Notes under the pieces: model-generated
The model's database searches: none
Told to the model about the DNA's origin: nothing
What the model saw: the letters and a program-made list of their open reading frames with translations, nothing else
Part shown: positions 44,705 through 55,932 of the stretch, one piece after another
Position numbering within the stretch: the first letter of the stretch is position 1
How the letters are laid out: each line of letters starts with the position of its first letter
Origin: Cryptomeria japonica
Taxonomy: Eukaryota; Streptophyta; Pinopsida; Cupressales; Cupressaceae
Direction: 5' to 3'
Length of the DNA: 64,000 nucleotides
Assembly: GCF_030272615.1 (NCBI RefSeq)
Contig: NC_081411.1
Location: 160,810,971 to 160,874,970, forward strand
Translations under genes and position numbers: made by a program

Positions 44705-46188
44705 TATTTTTATTCATACATATTAATGAACTCATCCAACAAACAAAAATTATATACTAAAAATTTCATAACAATTGATTGTTGGTTATGACCACAAAAC
44801 CTTATAAAAATAAATAAATAAATAATTGGTCTTTAAAATCCTTTAAATACCAAGAATTTTGAATGCATTTTATTAGCATAAAAATGGTTTAAAAAAATTT
44901 AACTAATCCTTTAAATCCCTTTCAATACCAAAACTTATAAATACATTTTATTGATATAAATATGATTTGAAAGAAAAAATAAATAAATAAATAATAATTG
45001 ATCCTGCTTATCTGTTGTAGAAACCAGTTATTACTAGAAACCACTTACATATTACAGCAAAGACGAAAGAGATAGTCTCGTCGTAGTCCAGAGGTGGAGG
45101 ATCTATGGCTAAGTCCTATCGAGTGTCCCGCACTCAATTTTTATAACATCAATAGTTCAAAACATTGTTTCCACAGGTATGATATGCAGCAGTCAAATAC
45201 GTTATTTCTAAACTCTTTTGTAAAAGTCCTTTCAATTGTCTTTCGATCTTTACGTTTAGCTTTTTTATCTTCAATATTTCTAAGAATATTTAAGAATAGC
45301 TTTAAGAAGATTACTGGAAATATTTTTTTCTAAAACTGCATGTTCGACTATGAATTAAAATATGTAAATGAAATATAAACAATTATGGTTAGGATAGATT
45401 ATTAAATTGAAGACAACATTGAGAGGCATTTTTGGAAAAGAAATCAAACTTGTATATTTTTCCACAACCTAGTTTGAAGAAAGAATTTACCAAAATACAG
45501 TCACAAATTGAGGCTGTTATGACTCATTGGTGTGCATAAGCTGCAATCACAGTTGTGATGAATAAGTATATGGATAAGTATATTGAATAGCCAAAGCAAA
45601 GCATGAACATAACTGAGTCTCTAAGTCCTGAGCTACTGGATCCGCTTCCCTGGTCAATATTAGATATTTATTATGATTCTGTTGTGTTGCATATGGAAAG
45701 CGTGTCGAAAAAATTGAGGTGGACCCTCAAGTGGCTTTATGAAGAAAGCATTTACCTAGATTGCACAAGAACACTTAATAATATAATAATTATCCCGTGA
45801 AATGGCCTTATTGCTTCTTTTTACCCTAGGAAAATTTCAACTTGGCACGGAAAATTAAAAAATAATTGATTTGACAGTGATTATGTCTGGGCAAAATGTA
45901 CGAGAACGAAATGGGTACATTGACTATTTCCCAAAGCGAGTCTTATCATAAAATCACGCACCACTTGTTTTTAGATTCTGATAAAACAAAAAATTAGGAA
46001 GAGCGAAATTTAAAAGCGCGAATAAAACCGACGGAAAGGCGACAGAAACGATGACGGAAAAAAACACTTTCACTTCAAGTACCTCTAAAATATTGTGAAT
46101 GGCGTTTAACGAAAAACGATGAACGGAAACGATCGTCTTGCATCTTGTCTAAAGCATTTTGTATCCTTGATGTTTCAAGTGAGCCAAT
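44705..46188. other. Mostly AT-rich stretch without recognisable gene
   Basis: A 79-codon ORF (45094-45333) and a 65-codon ORF (45603-45800) lack motifs. Bases 45880-46188 are richer in CG and ACG words than the surroundings but no feature is recognised. Confidence 0.3.
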
Positions 46189-46487
46189 TGTTGGAAGTGA
46201 AGTTCAACGGACTCCTTTCTTTTGCCGCCAAAATTCTTGGCTATTCGACTTCTTCTTGCAAGTTCTTTAAGAGCTGATTGTAATTCATTTGTAGAGGTTA
46301 ATTGCTAGAGCTGATTGCAGCTGTGTATATGTATACCAGATTGGTGATTAATAGAGTGATTCCCCTGCTTCAAGTGTAGATGTAGGCAATTGCCGAACCA
46401 CGATAAATCTATGTGTCTTACTTGTTTGTGTTGTGCATTATTTAATTCTGTTTATCTGCTGTTTAAATTCGTTTCTTCATCCTAACA
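46189..46487 (+). mobile_element. 5' LTR of Tnt1-like copia element B
   Basis: The sequence runs from TGTTGGAAG to CCTAACA (299 bp) with TGTT/AACA ends, followed two bases later by the PBS. No 3' partner is present because the element is truncated. Confidence 0.7.
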
Positions 46488-46489
46488 AC

Positions 46490-46501
46490 TGGTATCAAAG
46501 C
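46490..46501 (+). other. Primer-binding site of copia element B
   Basis: TGGTATCAAAGC, complementary to initiator methionine tRNA 3' end except one base. Confidence 0.75.
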
Positions 46502-46548
46502 AAGGTTAGATCACTGTTTAGATTTTTGGTGTTTGAATTTCTAGAATC

Positions 46549-48913
46549 ATGGAAGAATCGAAGATAGAGAAGTTCTCCGGTTAGAGCCTGGGGTTATGGA
46601 AGGTGCAAATGGAGTCTTTGCTGATAAAGCAAGACCTTTCACTCACGCTTGAAGGGAAAACAAAGAAACCAGCTGGGATGGCTGATGAAAAATGGGAAAA
46701 ATTGGACAAGAAGGCGAGAGTGACAATTTTTCTCTCACTATCCAATAATGTTTTCTTCAATGTCACGAGTGATGCAACAACAAAAGATGTATGAGATAGA
46801 CTCACAACCATGTATGAAATGGCATCGATTGCAAATAAAGTTTTTATTATGAAGCGCTTGTACAAACTGAAAATGAAGGAAGGTTGTGCTATGGCAAACC
46901 ACATCAATGAATTCATTGATTAGTCAAGCGACTTCGGTGGGGATGACACAAGATGATGAAAGCAAGGCTATTCTGTTATTATGTTCTTTACCAAGAAGCA
47001 GGGATGGTGTTGTAACAGTAGTGAACACATCTATATCCGATAAAAATAAGTTGGTTTTTAATGATGTAGTAGCTACACTTCTCAGCGAGGATTTGAGAAG
47101 AAAGAATGATGAACATTCATCCGGTGAAGCCTTAACGGTGGTCAGCACCGAAAATAGAGGTAGAAGTCATAATAGAGGCATAAATAATTACCATAGACGT
47201 TTGAAATCAACAAAGAGATCGAAGTCTAGAAACAGAAATGGTGAATGTTGGTTTTGTGGCAAAGCTAGTCATGTGAAGAAGGATTGTAGAAAATTCAAAA
47301 GGGCACAAGAGAGGGTGCGGGATGAAGCAAATACAGTTTATGATAAAGATGATAGTGTATTAATCCTTTCAACAACCGACACTACTTCAGATTCATGGGT
47401 GCTTGATTCTGGTGCCTCCTATCATGCTACCTCATGTCTTGAAGTGTTCATTAACTACCATGAAGGGCATTTTGGCAATTTTTTCTTAGGAGATAACAAA
47501 GCTTGTGAAGTTACAGGCAAAGACGATGTATCGCTGCCATTAGAAGGTGGTAAAATATGGCTGCTCAAAGATGTTCGCCATGTCCCAAAATTGAAGCGAA
47601 ATTTGATATCCGTTGGACAATCCTTTGACCAAGGTCTAAATGTAAATTTTCTCTCAGATACATGGAAGGTAACTTATGGTACCATGCTGATTGCAAATGG
47701 TAATAAAGTGGGAAGTCTATACATATTTAAGACTCATGGTGAAGTGGGAGCTACAATGGTGATTGAGGACAGCAAAGCGGATCTTTGACATCAAAGACTT
47801 GGCCATATTAGCAAGAAAGGACTCCATGTTATGCATACAAGAAATCAGCTACCGGGCCTCAAATTTGTGGACTTAGCCTTTTGTGAACATTGCCTTTATG
47901 TCAAACAAAAAAGAGTCAATTTTTTGTAAGGTGGGTGTGACACAAAGACAACATTGCTGGAGCTTGTATACTAGGATGTTTTTGGGCCTACCGAGGTAAC
48001 CTCCATTGGAGGAGCTAATTATTTTGTAACCTTTCTTGATGATTGTACAAAAAAAGTATGGATTTATATGCTTTCTAGGAAATTTGAAGTATTTTCAAAA
48101 TTTAAAGTTTTCAAGGCTTTAGTTGAAAATCAGATTGGGCATAAGATTAAAAGCTTACAAACCGATAATGGTGGAGAATTTTGCTCACATGAATTTGATG
48201 ATTTTTGTGTTGATAATGGGATTAGAAGAATCAAGGTTGTTCCTTTGACTCCTCAAGAAAATGGTGTAGCTGAGAGGATGAATAGAACAATTCTTGAAAA
48301 GACACGATGTATGTTGTCAAATGCAAGCTTAGGCAAGGAGTTTTGGGCAGAACTGTGTAACACAGCAGTGTATTTAATCAACCGAAGTCCATCTTCTAAA
48401 TTGGATTTTGGTATTCCAGAAGAGGAATGGCAAGGGAAGAGGATTTCATACTTGCATCTTCATGTTTTTGGATGCGAAGCCTTCTCGCATATACCCAAGA
48501 AAAAGCGAACGAAATCGGATCCAAAGTCGCTGAAATGTATTTTTGTGGGGTATGGAGAAGAGCAATTTGGTTTCAGATTGTGGGATCCAGTTCACGAAAA
48601 GATTGTTCGTAGCAGGGATGTAGTTTTCGATGAAACCTCCTTTCCCACACTACAAGATTCAAATAAATCAGAGACAAAATATGTCCCTATGTCTGTGTTT
48701 CAGAATTTGACTACCAGTGCTCTGCCTTCGGTCTCTCATTTAGTGGGAGCTTCTATGACATCTACCTCTGTTGAATATAATTCTCAGACTGAGAATGAAG
48801 AAGCGAATGTTGAAAATGGTTGGTCTTCATTTAATTCAGAATTTGGGGATCTGCAGAACATAGCACATCCTCTTCAAACTAACACTCATATGGAAGAACA
48901 TCCATACAGTTAG
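46549..48913 (+). pseudogene. Tnt1-like copia gag-protease-integrase, truncated
   Basis: The start is ATG 46549 (MEESKIEKFSG). Gag (UBN2 type) runs to a frameshift near 46915, then CWFCGKASHVKKDC (zinc knuckle), SWVLDSGASYHAT (protease, DSG intact), HQRLGHISKKGLHVMHTRNQ (pre-integrase), FVTFLDDCTKKVWIYMLS, SLQTDNGGEFCSHEFDDFC and PQENGVAERMNRTILEKTRC (integrase core; all three acidic residues visible), then FGCEAFSHIPKKKRTKSD and RLWDPVHEKIVRSRDVVFDE. Blocks closely resemble the Tnt1/Tork group (recalled). Stops: 46567, 46795, 46921, 47786, 47926, 47971 and 48911. RT and RNase H are missing after about 49170. Confidence 0.85.
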
Positions 48914-49170
48914 CATTCTGGCTCACATCATCACCAGATTGTTGATTCTCCAACGCATCTTACACACCTTGCTCCACACTACCCACATTCCTCACGGCAT
49001 GTTGCGCAGCTTCCTCCACTCCTTTGCAGGCCCCTTGCGGTCTCCCCCGTGAACTTCTCGTAGTCTCCTCACCTCTCCCGCGGGCTCTCTGCAGTCCACT
49101 CCACGTGGTCCCTGCAAGCTCCACCTCCGCAGTCCACGTGTAGAGTCTCCCTCCCGTGCAGGCACCAGCT
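48914..49170 (+). other. C/T-rich segment at the truncation point of element B
   Basis: This runs on from the integrase frame as a His/Pro/Ser-rich reading (HLAPHYPHSSRHVAQLPPLL) and is strongly C-rich compared with everything around. In a complete element the RT would start here. It may be foreign filler or a diverged hinge. Confidence 0.4.
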
Positions 49171-49975
49171 AGTTTGTTTTTATAAATATATTTAATTTTT
49201 TAATAATAAATTGTATGTTTAAATTTTTCCAAATTTTTTTATTCTTATGTATTTTAATAGTCATTATATTAAAATAAACATAATATATAACTAATTAATT
49301 TAAATATATCAAAATATATATGTTAAAATCACTTAATTATATATATAAAAGTAAAAAGTTACAATACTAAAATTTATACTATTTATATATAATGTATGTA
49401 AAAACAAAATTGATATAAATAACTTAAAATTTTATCAAAATAAATTAAAGTAAAAAAGTTAAAATATATAACTAATTATTAAAAAATATCTTGAATACAT
49501 ACTTTAGAACTGAATATAATTTAGTTATAATTTTAATATATATCTAAAAAGAATTTTAAAAAATTATTCTTATTTTAATAATTATTATATTATTACATAC
49601 ATAATATATATAACTAACTATATTAACATATATCAAAAATAAATAAGAACAAAATTTTTTTTGAAAAATTAACCTACAATTTATTATTAAAAAAAAATAA
49701 ATTTAAATATAAATATATTGATAAAAAATAAATTTACGTATACTTCTATATATATTTGAAAAGTTAAAAAATAATATTATTAAAATTTATATATAATAAA
49801 TATTAGTAAAAAATCACTTAATTATATATTATAATATAAATATTAGTAAAAAATCACTTAATTAACATATATCTTATTATTAATTTTTTTAATATATAAT
49901 TAACTATTAGTTTATTATTTTATTAATGTAAATTAAAAATATAATAGATAAAATATTATAAAAAATTAAAATAAC
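49171..49975. other. Extremely AT-rich stretch
   Basis: Runs of TATATA and AAATTTAAATATAAAT-like words with a short duplication (TAAATATTAGTAAAAAATCA near 49799 and 49844). No gene. Confidence 0.4.
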
Positions 49976-50650
49976 GCTATCCAATGGGATCATAAGGCAA
50001 GTGGAGGTCGTATTTCAGAAACTTCTGACAGCGTACGTCAGAAGGACGAGAACAGGAATAAGGGAGGGTGCAAATTTCTGGACGCGTCTATTCTGGCTCC
50101 AAAACGGCACTGTCGTACAAACGACATGCATCTAGAGCCCATTGACATACATCCCTCCCATGCCCTACCATGATGCGATGAGTCACATTCTGGGACCCAC
50201 CATCGGGCTGACCTGGAGGCATGTTGTCATTTTCTGGTTGACAGAAAGGCTTAACCAATGCACTCGAAGCATTGACCATTTAGAGTGGCTAGTGTGGGCC
50301 CCTCTAACCCGTCCTCTTCGTCGTTACCGGTTACCATTTTCATCATTCGTAATCCCGGTCAAAGTTTTATTTTCTCAAACTCTTTTCTCCCACTCGTAAG
50401 TCTTTTAACTAGAATCAACAACTCTGGCAGTTTACATTTGCATATGGCATGTGCCAAAATGGGAGCTTTCGAACTAAATTAATATTCCCCCCCTTATTAG
50501 TTGTTGTTTGGCCGGGTCTATGGAGAGCCGATTGGGTTACCTACCATCAGTAGCAGAGGTAGAAATAGGAACAGAGAAAGAGTGCGACCCCCGGTGGTAT
50601 GTGCCCGAACCAGATAGAGAAAACGTTAGGAAAGAAAGAAACTAATTTCC
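49976..50650. other. GC-rich, CpG-containing island with short ORF
   Basis: Unlike its flanks this segment keeps many CG dinucleotides and has few A/T runs. It contains the stem CTTCTGAC/GTCAGAAG (50022-50044) and a 41-codon plus-strand ORF at 50520-50645 starting MESRLGYLPSVAEVEIGTEK. No family is recognised. It could be a relic promoter/first exon of a host gene or part of an unknown repeat. Confidence 0.3.
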
Positions 50651-51950
50651 CATGGAAAGAAAGAATGCTCAACAACTATATATTTGATTATGTTAAATTA
50701 TTTTTGGCCATCTCTTATCAATATAATGGTAAATTATGTTTTTGATTAGTTAATTATAAGTTTTTTGGTCAAAATTTTATATTATTTTTGTATCCTTTTT
50801 TCTTTATATGTAGGTAATCAATGTGGTAAAAAAATGTCAAGCTCTAATATTTTTTCTTGTTGATAGTTAATGTAGTCAAGATGAGAAATATTTTATATTA
50901 AGCTAACTTCTATAAATTAATTCATAGGCTTATTATAGCCAAAGTTATGGCAAAACAAGAATTTCATATAGGTCTTTTAGTAATATCTATGAACAAAACT
51001 GATTTTAGATGTAGTCCTAACATTTGATCCAAGAAATAGTCATATGCATATTTAATTATGTTCAAGGATTATTGGAAAACAAAATTGTAAACCCTAACAA
51101 ACTCAACATTGTATATAATTTCCTTTCCATTGAAATCACTAAATGGAAATATGCAACTATATCTAATGAATAAGCAATTCATATGTTTTCTTTAAAACTC
51201 TAAATATCATATATGAACTCATCAATTTTGTAGCATAAATACAATAATACACCAAAGTGTATATATATTCAAAGCACTTATTTAGGGTAAATAACATATA
51301 TAAGTTTCATCTTGATGTGCGTTCAAATAATAACATAAGGTAGTGTGATCTGATAAGAATATACTTCCCTTTTGGAAATGACATATGTGAATCAATATTC
51401 CAACCATGTGACAAGAACGCATTTTTACCCTTTTAGGGCAATTCCAATAGAATATATACTTGCAAAAATCAATCAAATCTTTAACTATATGATAAAAATA
51501 ATTTACCCTAATGAACATATTCAATTTATTAACTTAGGGCAAATAATATGCATATGAAAAGATTGCTTCAAAACACCAAAATCCATTTTAATAAATGTTA
51601 TTCATCATTTTACCTTGGATAAAAAGAACTTTTCAAAATACATTTTCTTCTTTGAACAAAATATAATATTCACACTTTGGTCCTCAAATACATTATTCAT
51701 ACAATAAAGAATAATATTTACCCTAATATGGATTCAATTCAAAAAATTAGGGTAAAAACATGATGAGAGACAATATCATTAGGTCACCATATTGAAAGCA
51801 CTTATGTATAAATATAATTTCACCTTTGTCAAAATATATTCTTTTATAACTTCTTCAAAGGCAATTAGAATATTATCATAATTATATTAAAGACTACAAA
51901 TAAGATTTGTTTTCAAAGTGCTTTTGCAAGTAAATAAAAATTATTATGTG
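50651..51950. other. AT-rich non-coding stretch
   Basis: No recognisable gene; short TTAGGGTAAATA-like words recur (51282, 51530, 51718, 51753) without forming an array. Confidence 0.3.
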
Positions 51951-52398
51951 TGTTGGTGTAAATAAATATTCATTTTGGATATTATTACACTTACTTAAGT
52001 TAACTTAGGATAATGCATCTCTTCGTAGTTTGGATTTGAGACACTTAGGGAAGTGTGCACATAGGGATAGTGCTTGTAGGAGAAATTCCATCTTTTGTGG
52101 TCTTATTTTGCTGTTACACTCCACATTCGGTGGGTCATCCACCTCTTGTGGAATATTATATTATTTCTCCTACCTACCCCTAGTATTTCTTACCTACCCT
52201 TGTTTCTCATTGAGCCACATGTCATATTTGTGTGCTCATACATCCATATGGCCTTGCCTATATAAGAAGGCTTATATTCATTGTATTGGTTAATCTAGTT
52301 GATCATTTGCATATTGATGAGAATACAGTTTGTTCTTGTCATTCTATTGTCTCTTTTTATGCTTTTCATTGTGCCCTTGATCTTGGCAAAATCCTACA
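51951..52398 (+). repeat. 5' LTR of element C
   Basis: TGTTGGTGTAAATAAATATT to ATCCTACA, 448 bp. TATA box TATATAAG at 52259-52266. Confidence 0.95.
52259..52266 (+). promoter_or_regulatory. TATA box in LTR of element C
   Basis: TATATAAG about 310 bases into the LTR; the same word is at 58419-58426 in the 3' LTR and in both LTRs of element D (59052, 63665). Confidence 0.75.
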
Positions 52399-52410
52399 TG
52401 GTATCAGAGC
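52399..52410 (+). other. Primer-binding site of element C
   Basis: TGGTATCAGAGC immediately follows the LTR; exact initiator-Met type copia PBS. Confidence 0.9.
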
Positions 52411-53791
52411 TATTGGGGCTTCATTGATTGGTTTTTGGAGACATCATGGAGGACTTCTATTTTTGGATTTGGGGATCTTCATTTTATTGGGGGCATCATA
52501 CAGCGATTTGGACATCACCGTTGAATCCGGGAGGCCGTTTCCATAAATTTCAACTATAAAGTCGACCTATTTTGGTGAGAAATTTTTTTTCCCCATTTTG
52601 GCTATTATTGTACGGATTTCAAAAAAAAATTTCAAAATTTTTTTTGAAAAATTAAAAAGCGATCAAAAAAATTTAAAAAAAAAAATCAAAATTTTTTTTT
52701 TGCTTTTTTTGGGGGTCCGCAGACCCCCCCGTACTCTGCGTGTGCTGCAGGTCGCAGGCATACCTACTATCAGAGCCACCGCCGCCCGTACCAGTCCTCG
52801 GGCCCTGCTCACTGGTTCTGGCTTCCACCGCACCCCGCCGCCCAGCGATCGCTCGCCTCGCCACCGCCCGAGCAGGTCCCATCGGCCGCCTCACTTCTGC
52901 CGCTGGCCCGCCGGCGTCACTAAACCGATGGACCCACGTCCACCAAGTGGCAGGCAGCCATTGGAACGCGGTCAAAACCGTACACCTGCACAGTGCCACG
53001 TCAGCATTTGTACGACAACACAGTCATCTACCCAGTCAGCAGTCCGTAAAGTACGGATGTCCAGTCAGCAGGGTGGCGAAGTTCACGCGACGATCATACG
53101 GTCGTAAAATTTAAGATAGTGAATTGCTAACATCAGTGCCACATCAATAGTTTTTTGAAATTTTTTTGACCCCTCTCCATTGGGCTTTTCAGTTTTGCAG
53201 TCCAACTTTGAAAGGCCATATCTTGCTCATTTTTGCTCCTTTTTTGGTGCAATTTTTTTTGAAATGGGCTAAAATTTCATGATCTTCGCAGTGGTGTGGT
53301 TTTTTTCTGATTTTGGTGCATAGGTTTTTTGAAATTTTTGGATTCTCTTAGCTGTACCTGTCCAATCCTCAATTCTGCAACTTCAAAGGCCTCGTTTGAG
53401 CTCATACGACCTCCTTTTCAGGTGCCCTTTTTTTTTAAAGTGCATATTTTTTCAGCTAATTTCATAATCTATGATCAGATTTCAGAGATTTTGAGTAAAA
53501 CTTGTACTTTTAGATATTGGTCTTATTTGGCCTATAAGGTACTTGTAAATTGCTTGGATCTTAGTTAGATCTCTTGCATTATCAGTTTGAGTCTCTTTTG
53601 GCCTTATTGAGGTAGTTGTAAAATTGTAATTAGAAGTCCACTTTGCCATTTTTTGCAAGTGGCCCATTGTATACACACTAATTATAAAGTGCCAAATCAT
53701 CACTTTTGGGGGGGGTTCTTTGATTGAGTGAATTTGGAGGGGTGTCTTGTGTGATTGTGCCTCTCTTTGTGCTCTTTCCATTTTTTTTGCA
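52411..53791 (+). other. Leader of element C with GC-rich core
   Basis: The 1.4-kb leader has an A/T homopolymer zone (52600-52710), a perfect hairpin GGGGGTC-CGCA-GACCCCC (52711-52728), then a GC-rich block (about 52735-53105). Element D has the same three-part leader. A 169-codon ORF (52598-53107) covers it but its frame is not kept in D. It is followed by TTTTTGCTCC-like T-rich sequence up to gag. Confidence 0.7.
52711..52728 (+). other. Conserved leader hairpin, element C
   Basis: GGGGGTCCGCAGACCCCC forms a 7-bp stem with a CGCA loop. Element D retains it at 59583-59599. A role in RNA dimerisation or packaging is inferred. Confidence 0.5.
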
Positions 53792-54756
53792 ATGAGTCCT
53801 AATAAATTTCCACCTTTAACTCCACATAATTATGCATCATGAAAAATTAAAGTATGGAGTAAATTAATGGAAAAGGGTCTCACACATTACATAGATGGAA
53901 CAATAATAGCACCACCTGATCCTAAAGCTGATCCAAATGCTCAATTAGAATGGCTCACAAAGAATTGCATGGCTCTTGGAACCTTACGCAAGTATGTATC
54001 AGATGACCTCATTTTTCATATTGAGAAGTGTAAAACAATCAAAGAGGCTTGGGATATATTTCAGAAATTGTATGTTCAAGTTGATGAAATCAGAGGCTAT
54101 CAGATTGACAATGAGCTCGCCAACTTGGATCCCAAGAATTTTGATACAATCCAAGTTTATGTCACCAAAGCAAATGAGCTAAGAGCAAAGCTTAAGGATT
54201 GTGGAATTGACAAAAGGATGCTCAGTTGATATTCAACTTATTGGACAAGCTTGCACCAGAATATGCAGCATTTGTGTTTAGCTTCCAAACTCATCGTTTG
54301 ACAGTGGGGAGTTCTTATGTTATGCCTTCATTTGATGCTTTCACATAAATGTTAATATTAGAACAATCTAAGTTGTTGAACATGGGGTTTCTCAAGTCTT
54401 CAAAGTCCAAGGCTTTGGTGGCTAATCAAGGTAATCAAGGAAGTCAAGGCAAAGATTCCAACAAGAAGAAGAAGCAATCTAAGTCTAAGCCACACTAGGA
54501 AAAAGGACAATCATCCTCTCCATCACAAGGCCATTTTTCTTCCTCTTCCAAGAAGGGGACACCACCTAAGAAGGATAAACCAACTTGTGCATATTGCAAG
54601 AAGTATGGTCATGATGAGCATCGATGCCACGCAAAACAAGTTGATGAGTTAACCAATCTTCTTAAGAAAAATAACATCAACTTGCCATCCGCCTACACAA
54701 AGAAGGATTCATCTCCTTCCTCTTCCTCATAGTCTAAGGGAAAAGGGAAAGCATTT
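53792..54756 (+). pseudogene. Element C Gag, broken
   Basis: ATG 53792 opens MSPNKFPPLTPHNYAS, stop (TGA at 53840 where element D has TGG), then WSKLMEKGLTHYIDGT and TLRKYVSDDLIFHIEKCKTI, a UBN2-type copia Gag. A frameshift near 54220 moves to the pol frame, in which QLIFNLLDKLAPEYAAF and the zinc knuckle CAYCKKYGHDEHRC (54592-54633) follow. Further stops are at 54346, 54496 and 54730. It is about 75-80% alike to D Gag by eye. Confidence 0.85.
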
Positions 54757-55932
54757 GTGGCTACAACAGGTTCTTCACAGCAATGGATACTTGACTTGGG
54801 TGCCTCATATCACATGGGTTCTACAAAGGAGCAGTTTTCTTCATTGGAGCCATCTAAGGTACCTCACATTTACATAGGTGATGATACACAAGTAGAGGTT
54901 GAAGGGAAAGGTTCAGTTGACATGGATGATGGAACATTTGAGAATGTTCTCTATGTTCCTAACTTGTCTACCAATCTTCTCTCCATCTACCAAATCACTC
55001 ACTATGGGAATGGGAAAAAGGTTGAGTTTACACTAGATTCAGTTGTGGTAAAGGAACTTGATGATGATGCCTTGGTAGCAGTGGGACAAGTCAATGACAA
55101 CTCAAGGTTTTATTCATTCTCCCACTTTGTGCCAAGTTCACCTTCTAGGGCCTTGCTTACTCATTCAAATTCAGAAAGTAAGCTATGGCATGAGCGGTTT
55201 GGTCACCTCAACTACCGCTATCTTCAGCAGCTAAGCACTAAAGACATGGTCACAGGTCTACCTCGAATCAATTTTTCAGAGGGTGTATGTTCAGGTTGTT
55301 CCATGGGCAAGCATCTCGAAGAGAAGTTTGATAAAGGGAAAACTTGGAGAGCTTTGGAAGTTCTTCAACTTGTTCACAACGATGTAGCAGGTCCATTTCT
55401 AGCACCTTCATTTAGTAAGGCTCGCTATGTTCTTACCTTCATTGATGACTACTCCCACTTCACTTGGGTCTACTTTCTCATTCATAAGAGTGATGTATTT
55501 GACAGATTTCAAGACTTCAAGACTCGTGTGGAGAAGCAATCAGGGAAAGTGGTCAAGATTCTTCGCACAAATAATGGAAGTGAATATGTGAACAAGAGAC
55601 TTGAGGATTTTTGTACATTTGAGGGGATTGATCTTCAACATTCTGTCGCATACACTCCACAGCAGAACGGGGTTGCAGAATGCAAGAATAGAACTCTCAA
55701 AGAAATGGCTAGCTATATGATACATGCACATTCTCTTGATCCCGCCTTTTGGGCAAAGGCTATCAGTTGTGCCACACACATCCAGAATCGGGTTCCTCAC
55801 AAAGCTTTGCAAGGTATTACTCCTTTTGAAGCTTGGGCTAGTAGGAAACCAATTGTGAGACATTTCAGAGTCTTTGGGTGTCCAGCATGGGCTCGCATAC
55901 CTCTGCAGAAATGCAAGGCATTGGAACCATAG
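54757..55932 (+). pseudogene. Element C protease and integrase
   Basis: The open stretch has QWILDLGASYHMGSTKEQ, where the protease D-S-G box reads D-L-G; LWHERFGHLNYRYLQQLSTK and SGCSMGKHLEEKFDKGK (pre-integrase zinc region); VLTFIDDYSHFTWVYFLIHK, ILRTNNGSEYVNKRLEDFC and PQQNGVAECKNRTLKEMAS (integrase core). In the core the second catalytic aspartate (usually TDNG) reads TNNG, while the first aspartate and the glutamate remain. These changes should inactivate both enzymes. The frame ends at TAG 55930 and continues into RT. Confidence 0.9.

Noticed and set aside
45603-45800. 65-codon ORF as a small gene
   Set aside because: No motif or codon signal distinguishes it from background.
52598-53107. 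169-codon leader ORF of element C as a real gene
   Set aside because: The equivalent GC-rich block in D does not keep the frame beyond the GVRRP segment; low stop frequency follows from high GC.
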